Origin: Fragilariopsis cylindrus CCMP1102
Lineage: Eukaryota > Bacillariophyta > Bacillariophyceae > Bacillariales > Bacillariaceae
Length of the DNA: 31,453 nt
Direction of reading: 5' to 3'
Assembly: GCA_900095095.1 (NCBI GenBank)
Contig: FMBT01000637.1
Coordinates: 1 to 31,453, forward strand
Shown here one piece after another: positions 1-11,012 of the stretch. The translations under genes and the position numbers were made by a program. The stretch's first letter is position 1; each line of letters begins with the position of its first letter. The notes beneath the pieces were generated by a model, which was not told the origin of the DNA, made no database searches, and was given only the letters and a program-made list of their open reading frames with translations.

Positions 1-538
1 TACATTGATGTGTGTTCATTTAATAATGATATTAATGCAATTTGATGAGACGATGTTGCTATAATAAATCACTATTCATTAATAATGCATTGAAAAAATA
101 TTGTGTTTCTGGATTATTTCGATAAAATAAAATCCTGTATTCGCCGATAGGGTGCAATAATATAATGCATGATTGCCATCATCTTGATAATACATATCAA
201 AATTATAAAAGGGATTTGATGTATTATGAAACCAAGGTAATGGATTTTTATACCAGATAACATCCACATCTTGATATAAGATATTATATCCTAATTGACT
301 CACTAAATGGACACAGTATACTTTCGCTGCCATAATTGCTTTAAATGTTTTATCCGCATAGGCACGTGCAGCATTTTTTGGCATTAATTCAAATATTTCT
401 TTTGAATAATAGGTTGTTATACCAAGGAATTGTCCTAATTCCAACGTTTCTTCATCTGTTGCAAATAATATAATATTTTTTTAATAATTCGCTGAGATCT
501 TTTGCACGTGCATTACAAACAACTGTGTGTGTTTGTGT

Positions 539-569
<31 letters not shown>

Positions 570-1912
570 CAAGAGCGGGTGGGATGACAAAGTACGATTC
601 GATTCGATTCGATTCGATTCGATTCAATTCAATTCAATTCAATTCAATTCAATTCAATTCATTTTCGTGACGATGAGTATGGGTAAAGAAGTAGAACGGA
701 TGCCATGCGATTAAAAATGACAAAGTACAGTAATGGGAAGGAACAATAAGTAGGAAGAAAGGGTACAGAAAAAGTGAGAGTGAGAGTAGAAAAGAGACAT
801 AGAACGAAACGGATATATACCATGCGATAACAAATAAGTAACAGTAAACAACGAAAAGAAGAAGCAGTAGAAAGAGAGGATTATAGATTCGTGAGTACAC
901 GGGAGAGATCGAGAATTCCTGACCGATACAAAACAAATAAGAAAGCAGCAGCAGAAAGAACAGTTACGTCTTCAGTATACATACAATTCATTAATAATTC
1001 CGATTGACCAAAATTACATACTAAGACAATAATAGTATTATGTTGGTTGTGTGATGCAACTTCCTCAAGAATAGGTTTTAATTCCTTTAAGACAGTATCG
1101 ATGGATTGTAGATAGGGTATTAAATTATCCCAATGTTGTTTTGTTTGTTCTAAATTTGGTGGTTTAATCGATCGTCGACCATTCAGTTGCATACCTCTAT
1201 TGACTATCCGTAATGGTAATGTTGAATTAATACCCGTACCAGCACGGCCACTTCCTGGTGCAAGTGGTGGTAATCTCATCAATTTTTGTATATGAAATGA
1301 TTCGTATTGACCCATTATTGCTATACATTGTTTCCGTCCATTTCCTCCTCCTTCATTTGGTTGGGTTAATATTATATTCATTATATCACAATTTTCAGTT
1401 GCAATATCAACATTATTTGATTCTGATGCTAATGCAGCTATATCTGTGGTTGGAAATGTTTTTGGATCATTATAGAATAGAACCACATGATCATTCCCTA
1501 GTTTGCTTTCATCTAATGGTACCCCGACATCATATTTTTTAGCAAATTCATTCCGATTCACCATCGTATTCATCCCTGACATAAATTTACCGGTATGTTT
1601 GGAATCAAATAGATCTGAATTGTATAATGACTTAGGCTTAGACGGCGGCTGAATATTATTGTTGCTATTGTTTTTATTTTTCTCAGTAAGAAGTTCTGCT
1701 TTTAAATTTGATATTTCGAATCGTAATAATTTTAATTCATCCTCCAAATTATTATTCGGACTGTTCAGATCCATAAAATGCCATCCAATACAAATACCAG
1801 AATAAAATGATAAAATTGATGATAGAAAACATATTACAATCCACATAATTTTTGATATTCCTCCTTGTCTCTTGTTATTATTTCTTCCATTATTATTCAT
1901 TTGTAACTTCAT
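1..1912 (-). CDS. GT77-type nucleotide-diphospho-sugar transferase, partial, with frame breaks
   Basis: Likely a Golgi type II glycosyltransferase of the nucleotide-diphospho-sugar transferase (GT77-like) family, which moves a sugar from a nucleotide donor to a glycan or protein. I chose ATG 1912: it puts a membrane anchor (IMWIVICFLSSILSFYSGIC) at about residues 22-42 and leaves the GAATC-rich stretch in the leader; ATG 2122 is an alternative. Exon 1 (1912-985) ends in TIIVLVCNFGQSELLMN; exon 2 (522-1) holds the family core NIILFATDEETLEL and the donor/metal-binding DxD motif in LYQDVDVIWYKNP, then ANTGFYFI. Three single-base breaks are needed to follow the family pattern: one extra A in an A7 run (plus-strand T7 at 476-482), one missing base near 117-125 (then RNNPETQYFF) and one near 56-68 (then SHQIALISLLNEH). 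The gene runs off the left edge. Family call is firm from motifs; substrate is unknown. Confidence 0.82.
523..570. repeat. Compound GT/GA dinucleotide microsatellite
   Basis: An interrupted GT run to about 552 is followed directly by a GA run to about 569. It lies just inside the acceptor end of the glycosyltransferase intron, where on the coding strand it forms a CT/CA-rich pyrimidine tract. Confidence 0.9.
596..660. repeat. Pentanucleotide microsatellite (GATTC)6(AATTC)7
   Basis: Six perfect GATTC units (596-625) change abruptly to seven perfect AATTC units (626-660). The array lies in the intron. A short GAATC run in the opposite orientation occurs near 1957-1980 in the leader of the same gene. 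Confidence 0.95.
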
Positions 1913-2129
1913 TTTATTTGATTCTTGTTTCGAGATTCTGATTCTGAACTCTGAAACCGAATCGAATCGAATCGAACCGAACTGAAGCAATTGACGTGAT
2001 TGATTGCTTTTTTCGTGCTTTGCTTTACTTATCGTTGTCGTCGTCGTCGTTGTTGTTGTTTTCGTCGTCGTTGTCAGCCATGTATCACCTCTGTGATATT
2101 GTCTTGTCTTAGGGAAAGACATCGCTTTG

Positions 2130-3430
2130 CTAAAAAAAATTACTTTTTAAGTTTGAAAAAGGAAAAAAGACTACATCGTCGCGCGCGCGCCGAGGCTTTA
2201 TTGATTCTTATTGGCTACTGTAACGTTACTGTGTAAGTTGAGCACACAACATTTCACGATCACAACCTCTTCAGTATCCCAAACTCTAATGTAGGAAAAA
2301 CGTCGCTTTGTATACGGTAGTTTTAACTTAGTTTCTGCAGGTGGGTGGGACCAACTAAGAAACAGAAGGTAGACCGTAGGTAGGGATAATGTGTAGCCAC
2401 ATCACAGTGCTGAAATGATGCATATCAACAGAAAAAAAGGATGCCTGCCTTAACATGTAATAATATGCATTCTTGTCTATTTTGACTTATTACAAGGGAT
2501 TTTATAGATTGAATTTGTATCTTGAAAATAGGATTGAGTTGGCTTCTTCACTTTAATACTGGTAGAATAATTTTCACTAACTAGTAACGCAGGATCAATC
2601 TTGTGAAGTCAAGTATCCTTACAGTACTTGCTAGTAGGTCTTGTTGTACTGAGAGCTTTTTACCACTGGATGTATAAGCTCTAATAAGACTAGATGCGCA
2701 CCAATGATGAGCACTCACAAAAATTGCGCAACAATGCAACAATTAGTGAGATTTGCTTAAAACTTATACAATTACTACTATTTTTTTGAGAGGGAGGAGG
2801 GGGGGAGTGAGTCTAAAAAATGTATCCAATCAAACAGGACTTTCAACTTAGTCCCCATTCCGGAGGTATCACTTTCTGCCCCACATTTTGGAATGGGTTA
2901 ATACATAACAAGGTACTGGACTGGACTGTATGTGATGCAATGAGCACCAAATGCATGAATATCCACTGAGATTTTGAAGAAAAAATGATTGTATACTTTC
3001 AATAAAACTACACCATACCAGAGAATCATATGCAGATATAATAGTAGTTCTAATAATACATACATGTATCTTGCGTACCATCGACTTTTTGGTATGATAT
3101 TGGTACAAAACTTACTACTTACTTATGACAATGTCAGTGTCATTCAATACTACCAACAGAACATACCTACACAGGACTGACAGCAATTCCTCCAGCCAAA
3201 ACATATACAACTCATAAGAATAAAGAAATCAATATGCAGGGCGTATGTGTAAGTAAACCATGCTTTTTGTACGACATACTAATGACAATGTCAACATCAA
3301 TCAATACTACCAATAGAACATACCAATACACAGGACTGCCAATAATTCCTCCAGCCAAAATGTATACAAACTACACACCTAGATAAATATCAGGGGGTCC
3401 ACCTGAGGCTTCTTTCAGGGAGCAGAATGC
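2130..3430. other. Gene-free stretch of repeat island A
   Basis: No convincing coding frame, RNA gene or splice pattern was seen. The left part holds a short CG-alternating tract near 2178-2192. From about 2240 the texture changes from triplet-rich genic DNA to unique-looking AT-rich sequence without GAT/CAT runs, resembling the 25350-28480 region. A pair of direct repeats lies at its right end. Confidence 0.5.
3121..3374. repeat. Imperfect direct repeat, about 90 bp, two copies
   Basis: Copies at about 3121-3212 and 3282-3374 (period about 161 bp) share the order ATGACAATGTCA, TCAATACTACCAA, AGAACATACC, ACACAGGACTG and TTCCTCCAGCCAAAA with scattered substitutions. This is most likely part of an old transposable element or satellite fragment. 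Confidence 0.75.
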
Positions 3431-3431
3431 T

Positions 3432-4007
3432 AAAAGATTGTATGCTGCTCACCACTCAGTGCATCTGGCTACAGACCACCATCCAAATTAAGTGAATTGA
3501 GGGAGCCATTATTTTGTAATCTTGCCAATGTACTTGAAAAACTTCAGACTCCTGAACTTAAGGCAAAGATATCTGATATTTGCTGGCAGAAAGGATTGTT
3601 TTGACCAAGGACAGAAGACAGGTGTTTCTTGTTGCAGATGATTTCTTGGAATGTTGTAATGATTTATTTAGGTGAACAGGAACCATTCACTCTTACTCAT
3701 GCTAGAAGGTTGAAGAAGAATGTGTTGGTTGGTAAAAGAGCCGTTCCATGGAATGGTGATTATCCTGGTTATGTTGCAAGTTGTAATAAATTTAAGGAGG
3801 AATTTAGTAAAAGAAAAAGAGCAAAGAAGCTCTCTTGAAACATTAAAATATGAACCTCTACTACAGCAGTTGGTATATTCAGACAACAATCCACCTGCAG
3901 CTGGTGCAAATGGTGATGATATAAAATATTTACTTGTAGATGAAACTGTAGAGAACAACAATTCAGAAGTTGAAGATGATGAAGTATTAGAAGAAGATGA
4001 GAATTAA
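3432..4007 (+). pseudogene. Decayed coding-like ORF of unknown family
   Basis: Several coding-like segments follow each other on the plus strand but in broken frames. KRLYAAHHSVHLATDHHP is followed, after a one-base shift, by a segment from 3485 containing LQTPELKAKISDICWQKGLF. This is stopped by an in-frame TGA near 3602 and continues in the same frame to 3838 with LKKNVLVGKRAVPWNGDYPG. A further one-base shift leads to an acidic tail (KYLLVDETVENN, then VEDDEVLEEDEN) ending in TAA at 4005-4007. I do not recognise the family. Its place among repeats suggests the 3' part of a mobile-element or host gene remnant. Confidence 0.4.
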
Positions 4008-4135
4008 AAATAGTGTAGTGTAAAATTATATTTAGAATTTATCCATGTTGAGATACATCAAACTTCTTATGACAATAGCGTATTCTTCACTTTCTTCCTC
4101 AACTAATAGAACCAAACACACACAAATATAAACAA

Positions 4136-4157
4136 GCACGTGCACGTGCACGTGCAC
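4136..4157. repeat. GCACGT palindromic short tandem repeat
   Basis: Tandem copies of the self-complementary hexamer GCACGT give several overlapping CACGTG palindromes within 22 bp. No gene start lies close by, so a regulatory role is not supported. Confidence 0.85.
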
Positions 4158-4527
4158 AGACACAAAAACACATACAATTATAGAGCACTGCTGTTTCTGC
4201 ACACACACATGCACATTTCCAAGAACCAAGATTCTAGGAAGGTAGGATGATGTGAACAGTGTGTACATTCATCCAGTTGGGACATCATGATGATGTGTGT
4301 ATATCACACATTTTGATAGTAATTTACAGTTTATGCATTGAACTTGCAGGTTGCCTGCCTATTAACTATCACTGTGAATTCTAGATGGTAGGTAATCCCT
4401 AACCACCTGGCACAATAATCAGCTACTAATACTATATTATACATACAGTAGTAGGTAGCTACTCCAACAGAAAGAGTTTGTACAATGTATGATTTGTTTG
4501 TTACTTGAGTATATTACTGATTGCTTG

Positions 4528-4583
4528 TGTTGTTGTTGTTGCTGTTGCTGTTGCTGTTGCTGTTGTTGTTGTTGTTGTTGTTG
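4528..4583. repeat. GTT/GCT triplet microsatellite
   Basis: A run of GTT with interspersed GCT triplets. On the minus strand it would read as polyglutamine, but the surrounding open frame is short and otherwise unconvincing, so it is annotated as a microsatellite only. Confidence 0.9.
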
Positions 4584-4705
4584 TGTGTGATGCTGTGTGC
4601 ACACATTCAATTTGTTTAGTACTGTTGATCCATTGTGTTTCAGTATAACCAACTGTTATCACCTACACCTGGATCTCTTGTTCACCTGTTTATTTTTGTG
4701 TTAGT

Positions 4706-5270
4706 ATGGTTATTTGTGTACATACCTCCAACAGCAAAATCAAGTTTTCTCTTCAACTGCAGGAACAAAAAAGTGGTAGGAGGGTAAGACAAGGTTCTCA
4801 TACACTATATGGAGGCTGCTGCATCTTACCAAAACAAAGTCCTCTGTTGCAACTATTCCGAATAAGGGATTTGGTGGTGCATTTTGCTCAAAAATATGAC
4901 TATTTGTGTACATACCTCCAACAGCAAAATCAAGTTTTCTCTTCAACAGCAGGAACAAAAAAGTGGTAGGAGGGTAAGACAAGCTTCTCATACACTATAT
5001 GGAGACTGCTGCACCTTACCAAAAGAAAGTTCTCCGTTGCAACCATTCCAAATATTAATTTCCATGATGCATTTTGTTCAAAAATATGACTATTGGCGTG
5101 CATACCTCCAACAGCAAAATCAAGTTTTCTCTTCAACCGCAGGAACAAAAAAGTGGTGGGAGGGTTACACAATGTTCTTGTACAACATGTGGATGTTAGT
5201 GCACCTGACTCATCTGGTGTTGTCCTCTGCAACTCTTTGAAATGAGATATTTTGTTGTGTGTACACATAC
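4706..5270. repeat. Tandem repeat with a 190-bp period, three copies
   Basis: The same landmark (CATACCTCCAACAGCAAAAT followed by CAAGTTTTCTCTTCAAC) begins near 4720, 4910 and 5100; the preceding segments start at 4711, 4901 and 5091, so the period is 190 bp in both steps. The third copy diverges toward its end. Open frames exist through the array on both strands, but they follow the repeat period and are probably not genes. The family also occurs in reverse orientation at 26340-26790. Confidence 0.92.
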
Positions 5271-5290
5271 ATTTATTTTAAATCCCTAAA

Positions 5291-5480
5291 ATGTGTGCTG
5301 TGTGTGAACTTACATTATGAGATACCAGTAGGCTTAGGAGACTAAGGAATATAACATTCCTCCATTCAATAGGTCAATTGTAAACTTCATAGTTTGATTT
5401 TCCAAAAAAATGACCTTTAGATGTATATAGTTGATGCTAAAGTTGTTATTATATACTACACTAACAAATACTAGTAAAGT
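5291..5480 (+). repeat. Dispersed 190-bp repeat, copy 1
   Basis: Shares ATGTGTGCTGTGTGTGA, GATACCAGT, GACTAAGGAAT, CCTCCATTCAA, TCAATTGTAAACTT and TTGATGCTAAAGTT in the same order and orientation with 28272-28464, with frequent substitutions. It directly follows the 190-bp tandem array. Probably a piece of a non-autonomous mobile element. Confidence 0.85.
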
Positions 5481-6060
5481 TTTTGGGGGGGTAAGAATTT
5501 TACTACCCCCAAATGTATTTTTTATTTTTGGGTCCCTCTCTATGTTAATTTAGGGATAGTTAATTATAAACTATTCGACTTCTAGGGATTTGAAAGTTAG
5601 TTAATTAAAAACACATCTTCTAAGGAATTGCCCCAAATTAGAAGTTGACCTATGTTGCCTGTAGTAAAGGATTTAATCACGTCGTCAAATTATGATATCA
5701 TAAGTACATTTTTCTTGAGCTGTTTGAAACATTCTTAGATTTTATTTTCTGTTCCGGGACTTGATTTGGACTCGACTATTCACTACAATAAGTGACTCAA
5801 ATCTGATTCCATTGTAGTGAAGTCATACAGTACAATAGCGAAAAAATTGAAGCAAGCAAAGATACATTCTCGCGCACTCACAGATGCTCCTTGACATGTT
5901 GCTTCTTTTGAAGTTTTTTTTCTTTTCTTCATCGGTTGATAGATCAGATCTTCGATCTTCGATATGCTTTCGTTTTCTCGGCTCATCGCATAGTAAAAGC
6001 TATTATATCCATAGCTAGTATACAAACAGATAAACGACGTACCGTAGATTGAATATAACA
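5481..6060. other. Intergenic region upstream of the AAA gene
   Basis: A G-run and C-run pair at 5485-5510 can form a bulged hairpin. From about 5780 the sequence returns to the triplet-rich texture of the genic parts. No gene is supported. The last 100 bp would contain the promoter and leader of the AAA gene at 6061, but no defined element was recognised. Confidence 0.4.
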
Positions 6061-9009
6061 ATGATGATGAAACTTCTTCTGTTGATTCTGGGCACAATTA
6101 GTCTCGGAGGAGACGACTACGGGGGAGCTATTCCTGTTCGAGCCAATAGTAATTTTTCGGGGGAACGACGAATATCCTCTTCGTCGATGTCGTCGTCGAT
6201 GTTGTCATCTGTGCCGTCATCACTTTTTGATTTTGATCAAATGTCGAGATTAATGGGACGACTTGATGTGATACATAATATGGCAGCAGAAATCATGATT
6301 GGATTTTATAAACCAGAATTAAAAAGTTTTTCAAAAAAAAAGAGGAAACATCAGTCTAATAACAATAATAATAGTCCTAATAATCATCATAAAAGGAATC
6401 ATCATCATAAAAGGAAACGAATTTGTATTACAAGCACATGCTATGCATTATTAACAATAACGAGTAAAAGTAGTACAGGAACGTATGACTCGATTATATC
6501 ATTTGATAATAAAAACGTTGGTGTTGATGATGATACGACGTCAAAGAAGAATGAACAATTGACAACAAAACTTATTAACATCCCTGATATTGTTGAGAAT
6601 CTAATAAAATCAGAATGGAGAGAAGGGGATTTATTTCAAGTACCACTTTTATTATATACGATTCTTTCTGTGGATGATAAGAATCATTCATTATTACGAG
6701 CAGCATGTAGTAGTTCTACAAGTTCAAGTTCAACTTCAATTCTAAACTTAAACTCAAACGAGGAAGATAAAAAAGAGGATACTACTGGTGATGTTAACGT
6801 TGCAAACAGGATACAAAAATTAATTGATATTGTGTTAGAGGCCCGGCCACATCGTAGACTTGGTGGTCGACAGGAACATTCGGATTATATCTTGTATCAA
6901 GTATGTAAAGTAATTGGTTTACTTCAACAGGAATCAAATCTAGATTTGTTACCAAAATCTGCATTACCAGAAGGGAAGAATATCCGATCCGAATTATTTT
7001 GGGTATTGCAACGTTCCAGTGAGGTTAGTTATAATGAATTATGTCGTCAACTTGCCTACCGAACAGCGGGTGATTCGAATTCCTTTGATGTTATACGATT
7101 AGCGTATAGTTTACTGACCTACATCCGTGGTACGAAAGGGTTAGAGGGTGTGTCGGGAAAGGAAAGAATTAAAGGTGATGGTCCATCCGAAGATACCAAA
7201 GTTCCATTATTGAATCAAAAACTAGTCACAGCTGCATTACAAGCATTCTTTGAGGAACAAAATAATAATAAGGATGGATTATGGGATAAAGGTCAACCAA
7301 TATATAAAAATTTCTCACGAGGAACCAAAGGCAGTCGTACAATCGATAATGCATTTGTCTTTCCTGTGAATACAGTGGGAAGTTTATTGTGTGCATTACC
7401 TGCCGAAGCGTTTCGTCCACATTTATATGGTCTCGAAAAGACATTATCTTGGATTGAAAGTCATCAAAAAGTTGAAATGATCACAACTAATATCGATGAA
7501 GAATCTGGTCAATGTTATGGTATACCCCTTAAGGGATGGTCCTCGCCACATCATGATCCAGATAGCGGTCCAAAAGCATGGTCGACTGTAAGTAGTATAT
7601 TAATATTTTTTTCTATGACTAACTGGATAACAACGATCTCCAGTTAACTTGTTTTGTTCACTTTATATACGGATTATTCTTATTTGCGTCATGATTTTAT
7701 ATGTATTCTATATTCTACTACATGTTATAGGCACAAGTCCTTAAATGTATTGCATTCATGAGAAAGACTATAAGTCAACTTATGCATAATGATGTACTAG
7801 AAGAATTTCATGGTACAGCATTTTCAAAAAATGGGATACAATCGGAGGCGTGGGATAATTTGCTCGATTCTGATCTTGGTAATCCATTATATAATGATCT
7901 TGGAGATAAGAATGACGATGGTCAATGTATCCGTACATTAAGATCTGTTCTCGAAGAAAGGATTGTTCAACCCTTTACTGGATCGTCGTCAGAGATGTCA
8001 TCGTCATCGTCGTCATCGACATTCGATAATCCATCCTATGGTGCCGCATACAGCGCAGTATTATTTGGTCCACCTGGCACCGCCAAACAACCATCTGTGA
8101 AGCGTTAGCAAAACGAATGGGATACGATTTTGTGGTATTGATACGGCAGTATTCTTAACAGATGGATTGTCAAATGTTTCTGCACGGATCCGGTACGTAT
8201 TTAAAAGATTAATGGCACTCCGGAAATGTATAATATTATTTGATGAAATAGAAGAATTTTGTTTAAATCGTGAAAATCCTGATCTATCTATGGAATCTCG
8301 GATGTTAACAACATCAATGCTAACAGCTATTAATGATTTACGTAGAAAGAAACAATCGTTATTCTTTATCGCAACAAATCGATTACGTGCATTTGATTCA
8401 GCTATAACACGACCTGGGTGAGTTTTCATATTATTGCCAGATAACACTAGAGTATAGTACTTTCATTTGATGTATACGTGCAGTGATAGCTGACAGTGTT
8501 CTCTTTCTAAAGAATTGGATTATTACTCATACTTTCGTGCACTGCTTGCTTTATTTACTTCTATTCAAAGTCGATTTGACATGAATCTATTGGTGGGTAC
8601 ACCAAATCTACAATCAAGGATAATACAATTCAAACAACAGCTACACAAAGCAACAACCACACTTCATTCTTCTGCGTCATCGTCATCGTCATCATCTTCC
8701 GCTCCTGACGATGCCTTTATGAATATTACAAAAAACAAGAATGTCATCAGCAATATCGATTCCGAAAAAGTTACAGATTCGTATCGATCATTTTTAGTGA
8801 ACAACTGGTCCCAAGATGCAATGTTTATGAGCTACCTAGAGGGATTACAATTTGCGGAGGCATGCGTCCAAAGTTTGATTAAAAACGATCATCATTTATT
8901 AACAAATGAAGCTATGAAAGCAATATTACAACAACAGGCAGCGGTTATGACGGTTCGTGGGGCAACACGTGAGGAATTTATTTCGTCGATGGAATTTACA
9001 CGTCTTTAA
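6061..9009 (+). CDS. AAA-family ATPase with N-terminal hydrophobic segment
   Basis: Predicted AAA+ ATPase that remodels or unfolds protein partners by ATP hydrolysis; the partner is unknown. Exons: 6061-7587, 7731-8417, 8571-9009 (TAA). The N terminus MMMKLLLLILGTISLGG resembles a signal or membrane-targeting peptide, followed by Ser-rich and Asn/His/Lys-rich segments and an alpha-helical domain without recognised motifs. The ATPase core is at about residues 620-760: Walker A GPPGTAKT, Walker B CIILFDEIEEF, sensor-1 FFIATNR and the arginine-containing TRPGRFD just after intron 2. Two single bases are missing, in the AAA run at 8085-8087 (inside Walker A) and near 8135-8137. Restoring both makes the three exons total 2655 nt, exactly 885 codons, which supports the exon model and points to sequence error. 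The tail is short, with no second AAA module. Confidence 0.82.
7588..7730 (+). other. Intron 1 of the AAA ATPase gene
   Basis: Donor GTAAGT at 7588 and acceptor TATAG ending at 7730; 143 bp, phase 0. Splicing joins ...KAWST to AQVLKCIAFMRK. The intron contains in-frame stops, which end the open frame of exon 1. Confidence 0.85.
8418..8570 (+). other. Intron 2 of the AAA ATPase gene
   Basis: Donor GTGAGT at 8418 and acceptor CAAAG ending at 8570; 153 bp, phase 2. It splits the conserved TRPGRFD motif: CCTGG plus T restores the glycine codon, followed by CGATTTGAC (RFD). The motif match fixes both borders. Confidence 0.9.
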
Positions 9010-9369
9010 TAACACAATAGAACTTGATTCCTACTACTATTGTTATCTTAAAAAAAGAGAAACCTAATACAAGCTATTTATGACAGTGTTTGACGTCAAT
9101 GGGGATTGGTGCTCCCACAAGTAGCACGTACATACGTACTGATTCGAATCTCTAGCTACCAGTTAGATCATAGCTGTGTGCAGTATATATATGAAACAAT
9201 TTTATATATTAGTACCATTATCAAATTTGACTGTATCGGAAACTTATTGCTAGTTTTATGTAGATAAAATGTAGTTAAATGCATGTAGCTGTTTGGATCA
9301 TATATTGTTAGCAGCCATTTGTTAAAATCAGTTATGTCTTTCTACTCATTATTGTGAGTAATGATGTGC
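9010..9369. other. Convergent intergenic gap
   Basis: Lies between the 3' ends of the AAA gene (+) and the membrane-protein gene (-). No ORF, repeat array or RNA gene is apparent; it should hold both 3' UTRs. Confidence 0.5.
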
Positions 9370-10868
9370 TCACTTTTCAGCAAAAGCACCAACAATAACC
9401 TCAATCAAGCTTCTTGCATGATTTTTGGCAAACCGATCGGTGCATAAGACCTGTTGTTCCGAGTAAAGGACCAGCTCCATCATCACGACATAGTTCAAGA
9501 GAATAGTTGATAGCGTACATACAGCAATCAAGAAAATAATCTTCATTTGACATCCGACATCAGAACCAATAGGTTTCGATCCGCAAAAGAAACGACCGCC
9601 AGTCATTCCAAGCATACCCATAATCAAGATATCACGGATCATATTAGAGGCATCATAGAACTCTCCTGAATTGCGTGGATGAACAACTCGTTACCGGCTT
9701 CGTAATTTGTTGCATTATTACCGAAACGAGGCACAAGCTCGTCTACGTGATTCTCTACCAACGGCGTGGTAATAATATCCAATGAGGAAGAAATACTATC
9801 GATCGATGAAACGGCTAGCATCCCAACGATCGGAAGTGGAAGTACATGTCGTAATTCGCCCAAAATGCCTTGAAAAATCAAAAGTAGAACCCAACCCACG
9901 TTAAAATGATGGGACCCATAATATAGTAGAATTGACCATCAAATGTGTACTTGGTCCGTGACGATACTTCGTAGGATGCTACGGCGACCAACAAAACGAC
10001 GTACGAGATGATACACATCGGATTTTCCACGACACTTAATCTTCCGAATGGTAGTAAAATAATCCCATCACAATAAATCGAAATAATGTAACGACAAACT
10101 TCGTAACAATAACAGACGTGGGTATGTAGGCGAATAGCCCAATATGTAGTAAAATACCAGTAAGGAAGATCATAGGTAACATTAAAAGGTAGATATGTTT
10201 CTTCGAGTTACCATCATCAAGTTGTGCATCCTCCCGATGGTCATCATCGTGGCATCATCATCTTTGTTGATTAATTCCTGAGGAGTGGCTTCGTCGTCGT
10301 TGTTGTTAGTGGACAGGTATGACTTGCTGTCCGGTCCATCCTGATCTTCATCATCACTCCGCTTTGCTATCTGTGTCTATATCGTGTATCAACAATTGTG
10401 CTGAATACATCACGAATTGTTGTTGCGAAAATCTCTACGCATCTTCCAACACTACTTTCAGTCGTTCGTTCTTCGTTGATAACCAGTAACGTTCTTCCTC
10501 TTCAGGATCGTTTACGATGTTGATATTAACACAGCAGCAGCAGCAGCAGCATCGTCGTTGCCGCTACTGCGACACACTGCATTGCCGTCACTTCCTGCGC
10601 CAGTAGCGTCGTTACAACTAATAGATAGTGATGATTCGAGTTTGTTTTTATCTTCGCCTCTCTTAGTAGTAGAGGTGTTGTTGATTGGAATGTCTCCTTT
10701 TCGCTCTCCTTTATTATCGATGGTGCTGTCCATCATCATCGTCGTTGGTCCAGCAGCATTCTTCGACTGATCGTCATCATCATCATCATCAATAGAATTG
10801 GACGATAAAAATACTTCGTCGACAGCTGTAGTCTTGTAGTAGTAGGGTTTTCCCCTTCTTTTTGCCAT
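9370..10868 (-). CDS. Multi-pass membrane protein, frame broken many times
   Basis: The frame starts at ATG 10868 (MAKRRGKPYYYKTT) with a poly-Asp/Ala disordered head, then passes through coding-like pieces in changing frames: NDPEEEERYWLSTKNERLKV, EIFATTIRDVFSTIVDTRYR, DDEDQDGPDSKSYLSTNNN, hydrophobic helices IYLLMLPMIFLTGILLHIGL, NPMCIISYVVLLVAVASYEV and MGPIILTWVGFYF, then LPIVGMLAVSSIDSISSSLD, ILIMGMLGMTGG and FLIAVCTLSTILLNYVV, ending in VGAFAEK and TGA at 9370-9372. At least five single-base shifts are needed; no splice sites explain them. I do not recognise the family. The even spread of hydrophobic segments suggests a transporter- or channel-like protein. It is either a pseudogene or a gene in poorly corrected sequence. 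It sits head-to-tail behind the ubiquitin-like gene. Confidence 0.5.
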
Positions 10869-11012
10869 CCGCTGTTAGAACATCAATAAGGAATGATCAA
10901 CGAGGGCGTCGTCGATGGTGATAGAACCGGATATCCTTGCTTTTTTAGGGGATGGTTCCTCGGTGGTGGCAGCAGTTCCGCCATCATCATCACCATTTTC
11001 GTCGGGATATTT

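Larger units (their letters stand above)
523..984 (-). other. Intron of the glycosyltransferase gene
   Basis: On the minus strand the donor is GTATGT at 984-979 and the acceptor is CAG ending at 523, after a CA-rich tract. Splicing joins ...ELLMN to FVCNARAKDLSELL in phase 1, exactly the order expected in the family. At 462 bp it is longer than most introns here and is filled with microsatellites, including a pentanucleotide run. Confidence 0.8.

Noticed and set aside
881-984. C-terminal extension of glycosyltransferase exon 1 (unspliced reading to 881)
   Set aside because: It runs past a GTATGT donor; splicing at 984 restores the family motif across the junction.
4437-4652. Minus-strand ORF with a long polyglutamine run
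   Set aside because: Only the microsatellite keeps it open; flanks show no protein-like text or conserved motif.
4706-5268. ORFs on both strands through the 190-bp array
   Set aside because: Their text repeats with the DNA period and exists equally on both strands, so it is a by-product of the repeat.
5485-5510. G-run/C-run hairpin as a terminator
   Set aside because: It is a bulged inverted repeat in a repeat island with no gene ending there; bacterial-type terminators are not expected.
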